DNA from: Acanthosoma haemorrhoidale
Taxonomy: Eukaryota > Arthropoda > Insecta > Hemiptera > Acanthosomatidae
Length of the DNA: 64,000 nt
NCBI GenBank assembly: GCA_930367205.1
Contig: CAKNEZ010000016.1
Location: forward strand, 310,001-374,000
Direction of reading: 5' to 3'
Shown here piece by piece: positions 56,994-64,000 of the stretch. Numbering within the stretch: position 1 is the stretch's first letter; each line of letters begins with the position of its first letter. Position numbers and translations under genes: made by a program. The notes below the pieces were generated by a model. It made no database searches. It was given only the letters and a program-made list of their open reading frames with translations, and had not been told where the DNA came from.

Positions 56994-58133
56994 ATCAAAT
57001 GATGTCGATTATAATGGTATACCGCTTTATTAGCATACATTGTATCATGTGATGCGATCGTATGATTAAAGTAACGAGTAAATATAACATCAAATGATGT
57101 CGAATATAATAATGCACCGTTACATGGGCACTTATTGTATCACGTGATACGATCGTATGATTAAAGTTACGAGTGTATACACTAATAAATGATGTCGAAT
57201 ATGATAGTGCACCAAATCATTAGCACTTATTGTATCATGTGATGCGATCTTATGATCAAAGTTACAAGAGAATGTAACATCAAAAGATGTCAATTTTGAT
57301 AGTGTACCGCATCATTGGCACTCATTATATCACGTGATAGGATCGTATGATTAAAGTAACGAGTGAATATAACATCAAATGATGTCGAATATGATAATGC
57401 ACTGTGACATTGGCACATATTGTATCACGTGATACGATCGTATGATTAAAGTCACGAGTAAATATAACATCAAATGATGTCGAATATAATAATGCACCGT
57501 GACATGGGCACTTATTGTATCACGTGATACGATCGTATGATTAAAGTTACGAGTGTATACACTAATAAATGATGTCGAATATGATAGTGCACCAAATCAT
57601 TAGCACTTATTGTATCATGTGATGCGATCGTATGATCAAAGTTACAAGAGAATATAACATCAAATGATGTCGATTATCATAGTGTACCGAATTATTAGCA
57701 CATATTGTATCACGTGATACGATCGTATGATCAAAGTTACGAGTGAATATAACATCAAATGATGTCGATTATGATAGTGTTCCGTATCATAAGCAATCAT
57801 TGTATCACGTGATGCGATCGTATGATTAAAGTTACAATTGAATATAACATCAAATGATGTCGATTATAATGGTATACCGCTTTATTAGCATACATTGTAT
57901 CACGTGATACGATCGCATGATTAAAGTTACGAGTGAATATAACATCAAATGATGTCGAATATGATAATGCACCGTGACATTGGCACTTATTGTTTCACGT
58001 GATACGATCTTATGATTAAAGTTACGAGTGTATACACCATTAAATGATGTCGAATATGATAGTGTGTCGTAGCATTGACACTCATTGTATCACGCGATTC
58101 GATCACATGATTAAAGTTACGAGTGAATATAAA
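56994..58133. repeat. Linker block of 12 monomers
   Basis: Order: o/d hybrid, f g h e' f' g j m o q r'. This repeats 49774-50913 with an offset of 7,220 and leads directly into another HOR-2. Confidence 0.85.
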
Positions 58134-59938
58134 ATCAAATAATGTCAAATATGAACGTGTACCGTATTAATATCACACATTGTATCACGTGATAGGATCG
58201 TATGATTAAAGTAACGAGTGAATATAACATCAAATGATGTCGAATATGATAATGCACTGTGACATTGGCACATATTGTATCACGTGATACGATCGTATGA
58301 TTAAAGTCACGAGTAAATATAACATCAAATGATGTCGAATATAATAATGCACCGTGACATGGGCACTTATTGTATCACGTGATACGATCGTATGATTAAA
58401 GTTACGAGTGTATACACTAATAAATGATGTCGAATATGATAGTGCACCAAATCATTAGCACTTATTGTATCATGTGATGCGATCGTATGATCAAAGTTAC
58501 AAGAGAATATAACATCAAATGATGTCGATTATCATAGTGTACCGCATTATTAGCACATATTGTATCACGTGATACGATCGTATGATCAAAGTTACGAGTG
58601 AATATAACATCAAATGATGTCGATTATGATAGTGTTCCGTATCATAAGCAACCATTGTATCACGTGATGCGATCGTATGATTAAAGTTACAATTGAATAT
58701 AACATCAAATGATGTCGATTATAATGGTATACCGCTTTATTAGCATACATTGTATCACGTGATACGATCGCATGATTAAAGTTACGAGTGAATATAACAT
58801 CAAATGATGTCGAATATGATAATGCACCGTGACATTGGCACTTATTGTTTCACGTGATACGATCTTATGATTAAAGTTACGAGTGTATACACCATTAAAT
58901 GATGTCGAATATGATAGTGTGTCGTAGCATTGACACTCATTGTATCACGCGATTCGATCACATGATTAAAGTTACGAGTGAATATAAAATCAAATAATGT
59001 CAAATATGAAAGTGTACCGTATTAATATCACACATTGTATCACGTGATACGATCGTATGATTAAAGTTACAGGTGTATATAACATCAAATTATGTTGATT
59101 ATATTAGTGTACCGCATCATTAGCACACATTGTATCACATGATACGATCGTATGATTAAAGTAACGAGTGAATATAACATCAAATGATGTCGAATATGAT
59201 AATGCACCGTGACATTGGCACATATTGTATCACGTGATACGATCGTATGAAAAAAGTCACGAGTGAATATAACATCAAATGATGTCGATTATGATAGTGT
59301 TTCGTATCATAAGCACTCATTGTATCACGTGATACGATCGTATGATGAAAGTTACGAGTGAATATAACATCAAATGATGTTGAATGTGATTGAATAATGT
59401 ATCATTAATACTCAAAATTTCATGTGATACGATCGTATGATTAATGTTACGAGTGTATACACCATTAAATGATGTCGAATGTGATAGTGTGTCGTAGCAT
59501 TGACACTCATTGTATCACGAGATACGATCACATGATTAAAGTTACGAGTAAATATAACATCATATAATGTCAAATATGAAAGTGTACCGCATCATTAGCA
59601 CACATTGTATCACGTGATGCGATCGTATGATTAAAGTTACGAGTAAATATAACATCAAATGATGTTGAATTTGATAAGGCACCGTGGCATTGGCACTTAT
59701 TGTGTCACGTGATACGATCGTATGATTAAAGTTACGAGTGAATATAGCATCAAATGATGTCGAATATGATAATAAACCGTGACATTGGCACTTATTGTAT
59801 CACGTGATACGATCGTATGAATAAAGTTACAGGTGAATATAACATCAAATGATGTCGAATATAATAGTGTACCGCATCATTAGCACACATTGTATCACGT
59901 GATACGATCGTATGATTAAAGTAACGAGTGGATATAAC
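58134..59938. repeat. HOR-2 19-mer, copy 7
   Basis: Cassette at 58989-59938, w at 59369. It lies 2,945 bp (31 monomers) after copy 6, far closer than the 7,220 and 7,885 bp between other copies, and has no partner in copy A. The 31-mer 56994-59938 looks like an extra tandem insertion. Confidence 0.9.
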
Positions 59939-60508
59939 ATCAAATGATGTCGATTATAATGGTATACCGCTTTATTAGCATACATTGTATCATGTGATGC
60001 GATCGTATGATTAAAGTAACGAGTAAATATAACATCAAATGATGTCGAATATAATAATGCACCGTTACATGGGCACTTATTGTATCACGTGATACGATCG
60101 TATGATTAAAGTTACGAGTGTATACACTAATAAATGATGTCGAATATGATAGTGCACCAAATCATTAGCACTTATTGTATCATGTGATGCGATCTTATGA
60201 TCAAAGTTACAAGAGAATGTAACATCAAAAGATGTCAATTTTGATAGTGTACCGCATCATTGGCACTCATTATATCACGTGATAGGATCGTATGATTAAA
60301 GTAACGAGTGAATATAACATCAAATGATGTCGAATATGATAATGCACTGTGACATTGGCACATATTGTATCACGTGATACGATCGTATGATTAAAGTCAC
60401 GAGTAAATATAACATCAAATGATGTCGAATATAATAATGCACCGTGACATGGGCACTTATTGTATCACGTGATACGATCGTATGATTAAAGTTACGAGTG
60501 TATACACT
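59939..60508. repeat. Linker block o/d f g h e' f'
   Basis: Six monomers repeating 56994-57563 with an offset of 2,945. They flow into HOR-1. Confidence 0.85.
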
Positions 60509-61553
60509 AATAAATGATGTCGAATATGATAGTGCACCAAATCATTAGCACTTATTGTATCATGTGATGCGATCGTATGATCAAAGTTACAAGAGAATAT
60601 AACATCAAATGATGTCGATTATCATAGTGTACCGAATTATTAGCACATATTGTATCACGTGATACGATCGTATGATCAAAGTTACGAGTGAATATAACAT
60701 CAAATGATGTCGATTATGATAGTGTTCCGTATCATAAGCAATCATTGTATCACGTGATGCGATCGTATGATTAAAGTTACAATTGAATATAACATCAAAT
60801 GATGTCGATTATAATGGTATACCGCTTTATTAGCATACATTGTATCACGTGATACGATCGCATGATTAAAGTTACGAGTGAATATAACATCAAATGATGT
60901 CGAATATGATAATGCACCGTGACATTGGCACTTATTGTTTCACGTGATACGATCTTATGATTAAAGTTACGAGTGTATACACCATTAAATGATGTCGAAT
61001 ATGATAGTGTGTCGTAGCATTTACACTCATTGTATCACGCGATTCGATCACATGATTAAAGTTACGAGTGAATATAACATCAAATGATGTCGAATATGAT
61101 AATGAACCGTGACATTGGCACTTATTGTATCACGTGATACGATCGTATGAATAAAGTTACAGGTGAATATAACATCAAATGATGTAGATTATGATAGTGT
61201 TCCGTATCATAAGCAATCATTGTATCACGTGATGCGATCGTATAATTAAAGTTACGAGTAAATATAACATCAAATAATGTCAAATATGAAAGTGTACCGC
61301 ATCATTAGCACACATTGTATCACGTGATACGATCGTATGATTAAAGTAACGAGTGAATATAACATCAAATGATGTCGATTATAATGGTTTACTGCTTTAT
61401 TAGCACACATTCTATCACGTGATACGATCGTATGATTAAAGTTACGAGTGAATATAACATCAAATGATGTCGAATATGATAATGCACTGTGACATTGGCA
61501 CTTATTGTATCACGTGATACGATCGTATGATTAAAGTTACGAGTGTATACACT
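60509..61553. repeat. HOR-1 11-mer (g j m o q r s t P T b)
   Basis: Last complete 1,045-bp copy. Type t begins gtagattatg instead of gttgattatg near 61185, a private change. Type T is at 61364. Confidence 0.88.
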
Positions 61554-64000
61554 ATTAAATGATGTCGAATATGATAGTGCACCAAATCATTAGCACTTAT
61601 TGTATCATGTGATGCAATCGTATGATTAAAGTTACAAGTGACTATAACATCAAATGATGTCGATTATAATAGTGTACTGCATTATTAGCACACATTGTAT
61701 TATGTGATGCGATCGTATGATTAAAGTAACGAGTGAATATAACATCAAATGATGTCGAATATGATAATGCACCGTGACATTGGCACATATTGTATCACGT
61801 GATACGATCGTATGATTAAAGTCACGAGTAAATATAACATCAAATGATGTCGAATATAATAATGCACCGTTACATGGGCACTTATTGTATCACGTGATAC
61901 GATCGTATGATTAAAGTTACGAGTGTATACACTAATAAATGATGTCGAATATGATAGTGCACCAAATCATTAGCACTTATCGTATCATGTGATGCGATCG
62001 TATGATCAAAGTTACAAGAGAATGTAACATCAAAAGATGTCAATTTTGATAGTGTACCGCATCATTGGCACTCATTATATCACGTGATAGGATCGTATGA
62101 TTAAAGTAACGCGTGAATATAACATCAAATGATGTCGAATATGATAATGCACCGTGACATTGGCACATATTGTATCACGTGATACGATCGTATGATTAAA
62201 GTCACGAGTAAATATAACATCAAATGATGTCGAATATAATAATGCACCGTGACATGGGCACTTATTGTATCACGTGATAGGATCGTATGATTAAAGTTAC
62301 GAGTGTATACACTAATAAATGATGTCGAATATGATAGTGCACCAAATCATTAGCACTTATTGTATCATGTGATGCGATCGTATGATTAAAGTTACAAGTG
62401 ACTATAACATCAAATGATGTCGATTATAATAGTGTACTGCATTATTAGCACACATTGTATCACGTGATACGATCGTATGATTAAAGTTACGAGTGAATAT
62501 AACATCAAATGATGTAGAATATGATAATGCACTGTGACATTGGCACTTATTGTATCACGTGATACGATCGTATGATTAAAGTTACGAGTGTATACACTAT
62601 TAAATGATGTCGAATATGATAGTGCACCAAATCATTAGCACTTATTGTATCATGTGATGCGATCTTATGATCAAAGTTACAAGAGAATGTAACATCAAAA
62701 GATGTCAATTTTGATAGTGTACCGCATCATTGGCACTCATTATATCACGTGATAGGATCGTATGATTAAAGTAACGAGTGAATATAACATCAAATGATGT
62801 CGAATATGATAATGCACTGTGACATTGGCACATATTGTATCACGTGATACGATCGTATGATTAAAGTTACGAGTGTATACACTAATAAATGATGTCGAAT
62901 ATGATAGTGCACCAAATCATTAGCACTTATTGTATCATGTGATGCGATCGTATGATCAAAGTTACAAGAGAATATAACATCAAATGATGTCGATTATCAT
63001 AGTGTACCGAATCATTAGCACTTATTGTATCATGTGATGCGATCGTATGATCAAAGTTACGAGTGAATATAACATCAAATGATGTCGATTATGATAGTGT
63101 TCCGTATCATAAGCAATCATTGTATCACGTGATGCGATCGTATGATTAAAGTTACAATTGAATATAACATCAAATGATGTCGATTATAATGGTATACCGC
63201 TTTATTAGCATACATTGTATCACGTGATACGATCGCATGATTAAAGTTACGAGTGAATATAACATCAAATGATGTCGAATATGATAATGCACCGTGACAT
63301 TGGCACTTATTGTTTCACGTGATACGATCTTATGATTAAAGTTACGAGTGTATACACCATTAAATGATGTCGAATATGATAGTGTGTCGTAGCATTGACA
63401 CTCATTGTATCACGCGATTCGATCACATGATTAAAGTTACGAGTGAATATAAAATCAAATAATGTCAAATATGAAAGTGTACCGTATTAATATCACACAT
63501 TGTATCACGTGATAGGATCGTATGATTAAAGTAACGAGTGAATATAACATCAAATGATGTCGAATATGATAATGCACTGTGACATTGGCACATATTGTAT
63601 CACGTGATACGATCGTATGATTAAAGTCACGAGTAAATATAACATCAAATGATGTCGAATATAATAATGCACCGTGACATGGGCACTTATTGTATCACGT
63701 GATACGATCGTATGATTAAAGTTACGAGTGTATACACTAATAAATGATGTCGAATATGATAGTGCACCAAATCATTAGCACTTATTGTATCATGTGATGC
63801 GATCGTATGATCAAAGTTACAAGAGAATATAACATCAAATGATGTCGATTATCATAGTGTACCGCATTATTAGCACATATTGTATCACGTGATACGATCG
63901 TATGATCAAAGTTACGAGTGAATATAACATCAAATGATGTCGATTATGATAGTGTTCCGTATCATAAGCAACCATTGTATCACGTGATGCGATCGTATGA
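61554..64000. repeat. Linker block of 25 monomers plus partial m'
   Basis: Order: c d e f g h e f' g d b c h e' g j* m o q r', u/u' hybrid (63454), e' f' g j, and a 72-bp partial m' (63929-64000). The u/u' monomer has aaagtgtaccgtattaat as in u' but the aggatcg ending of u. Other single changes: cttatcgtatcatg near 61980 and gataggatcg in an f' near 62277. Confidence 0.85.
62979..63073. repeat. Type j monomer with a g-type conversion patch
   Basis: Both flanks are type j (gattatcatagtgtaccga on the left, gatcaaagttacgag on the right). Four bases between 63013 and 63039 (63013 c, 63022 t, 63033 t, 63039 g) all match type g instead of j. Length is unchanged at 95 bp. A short non-crossover gene conversion from a nearby g monomer explains this better than four independent mutations. 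Confidence 0.75.

Larger units (their letters stand above)
33814..57012. repeat. Giant repeat, copy B (period 33,813 bp)
   Basis: Second copy of 1-23199. The offset of 33,813 equals 356 monomers less 7 bases. Those 7 bases are explained by one +1 and four -2 length variants lying between the copies (23656, 26317, 28025, 29068, 33151). The 18 differences seen argue against the assembler having pasted the same reads twice, but a collapsed or duplicated haplotype remains possible. Confidence 0.95.
1..64000. repeat. 95-bp satellite array filling the whole window
   Basis: The motif atcacgtgat followed by acgatcgtat returns every 95 bases (51, 146, 241, then the variant atcatgtgat at 336 and 431) and continues to the last line. 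In the frame beginning atcaaatgatg there are 673 complete monomers and a 72-bp partial one (63929-64000). Of the complete ones, 668 are 95 bp, one is 96 bp and four are 93 bp, and these sum exactly to 63928. All monomers run in the same direction; I saw no inverted copy and no inserted foreign DNA. Monomer types differ from each other at many positions, while copies of the same type in the same context are almost identical. That is the signature of a higher-order satellite array in eukaryotic heterochromatin. Species and chromosomal location cannot be read from the sequence. Confidence 0.98.
57013..64000. repeat. Tail after giant-repeat copy B
   Basis: After 57012 copy B follows a route different from copy A at 23200. 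It repeats the sequence beginning at 49774 (offset 7,220), passes through a seventh HOR-2 copy ending at 59938, repeats the same block again (offset 2,945) and then runs into HOR-1 at 60509. The array continues past the right edge. Confidence 0.9.

Noticed and set aside
1..64000. CRISPR-like array of regular repeats
   Set aside because: Repeats are 95 bp, directly abutting, with graded divergence along the whole unit. There are no unique spacers, leader or cas genes.
1..64000. Bacterial or plasmid origin with iterons, or a bacterial REP array
   Set aside because: Over 670 tandem copies without any gene, and layered HORs, do not fit iterons or REP elements. GATC and CACGTG palindromes alone are not evidence of an origin.
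1..64000. Assembly artefact producing all of the repetition
   Set aside because: Scattered private substitutions, distinct hybrid monomers and different junctions after the same cassette show real variation. An artefact in copy number of the largest blocks cannot be excluded without reads.
1..64000. CENP-B box
   Set aside because: I found no motif resembling the TTCG....A..CGGG core of the mammalian CENP-B box on either strand.
1..64000. Telomeric or subtelomeric simple repeats
   Set aside because: No runs of short G-rich telomere units are present anywhere in the window.

Overview
The whole 64 kb window is one uninterrupted satellite DNA array. I found no protein gene, RNA gene, transposon, CRISPR array or unique spacer. 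The unit is a 95-bp monomer (about 35% G+C by hand count), always in the same orientation. There are 673 complete monomers plus a 72-bp partial one at the right edge. All are 95 bp at every checkpoint I made, except one 96-bp monomer (23656) and four 93-bp monomers (26317, 28025, 29068, 33151). The array runs off both ends. Such an array points to a eukaryotic heterochromatic region, possibly centromeric or pericentromeric. The sequence does not let me name the species. High CpG content suggests a genome, such as many invertebrates or fungi, where this DNA is not decayed by cytosine methylation.

The monomers fall into about 25-30 recognisable types. I label them by a diagnostic word: P aaagtgtaccgcatcatt; T ggtttactgctttatt; b gcactgtgac+cactt; c gtgcaccaaatc+gcaatcg; d gtgtactgcattatt; e gcaccgtgac+cacat (e' gcactgtgac, e'' gcagtgtgac); f gcaccgttacatggg (f' gcaccgtgacatggg); g gtgcaccaaatc+gcgatc; h aaaagatgtcaattttg; i cgaaccgtgacattggta; j gattatcatagtgtacc; k gcaccgtgac+cactc; l cgtatcataagcactc; m cgtatcataagcaatc (m' ...caacc); n ttataatcgtatacc; o ttataatggtatacc; q tgtttcac+cttatg; r gtgtgtcgtagcattta (r' ...ttga); s gaaccgtgacattggcac; t gttgattatgatag; u aacgtgtaccgtattaat (u' aaagtg...); v aaattatgttgattatatt; w gattgaataatgtatc; x gaatgtgatagtgtgtc; y gttgaatttgataagg; z ataataaaccgtg; P' catataatgtc; P'' gaatataatagtgtacc. 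Monomer frames start at atcaaatgatg.

Types recur in fixed orders, so this is a higher-order-repeat (HOR) array. HOR-1 is an 11-mer (g j m o q r s t P T b; 1,045 or 1,043 bp) with nine complete copies and one cut by the left edge. HOR-2 is a 19-mer (1,805 bp; u e' f' g j m' o q r' plus a divergent 10-mer cassette u' v e l w x P' y z P'') with seven copies. HOR-3 is a 5-mer (i j k l m; 475 bp) with six copies at four loci. Linker blocks of the common types lie between them.

Above this sits a giant repeat: 1-23199 recurs at 33814-57012 (offset 33,813 bp) with only 18 single-base differences seen and no indel, about 99.9% identical. Tandem duplications of 7,220 bp, 7,885 bp, 2,945 bp and 1,043 bp offset are nested inside. 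Hybrid monomers mark joins of unequal exchange, and a short conversion-like patch lies at 63013-63039. The window therefore records the recent growth of a satellite by several layers of amplification. Most monomers also carry a short palindromic core matching an E-box and the yeast CDEI consensus.
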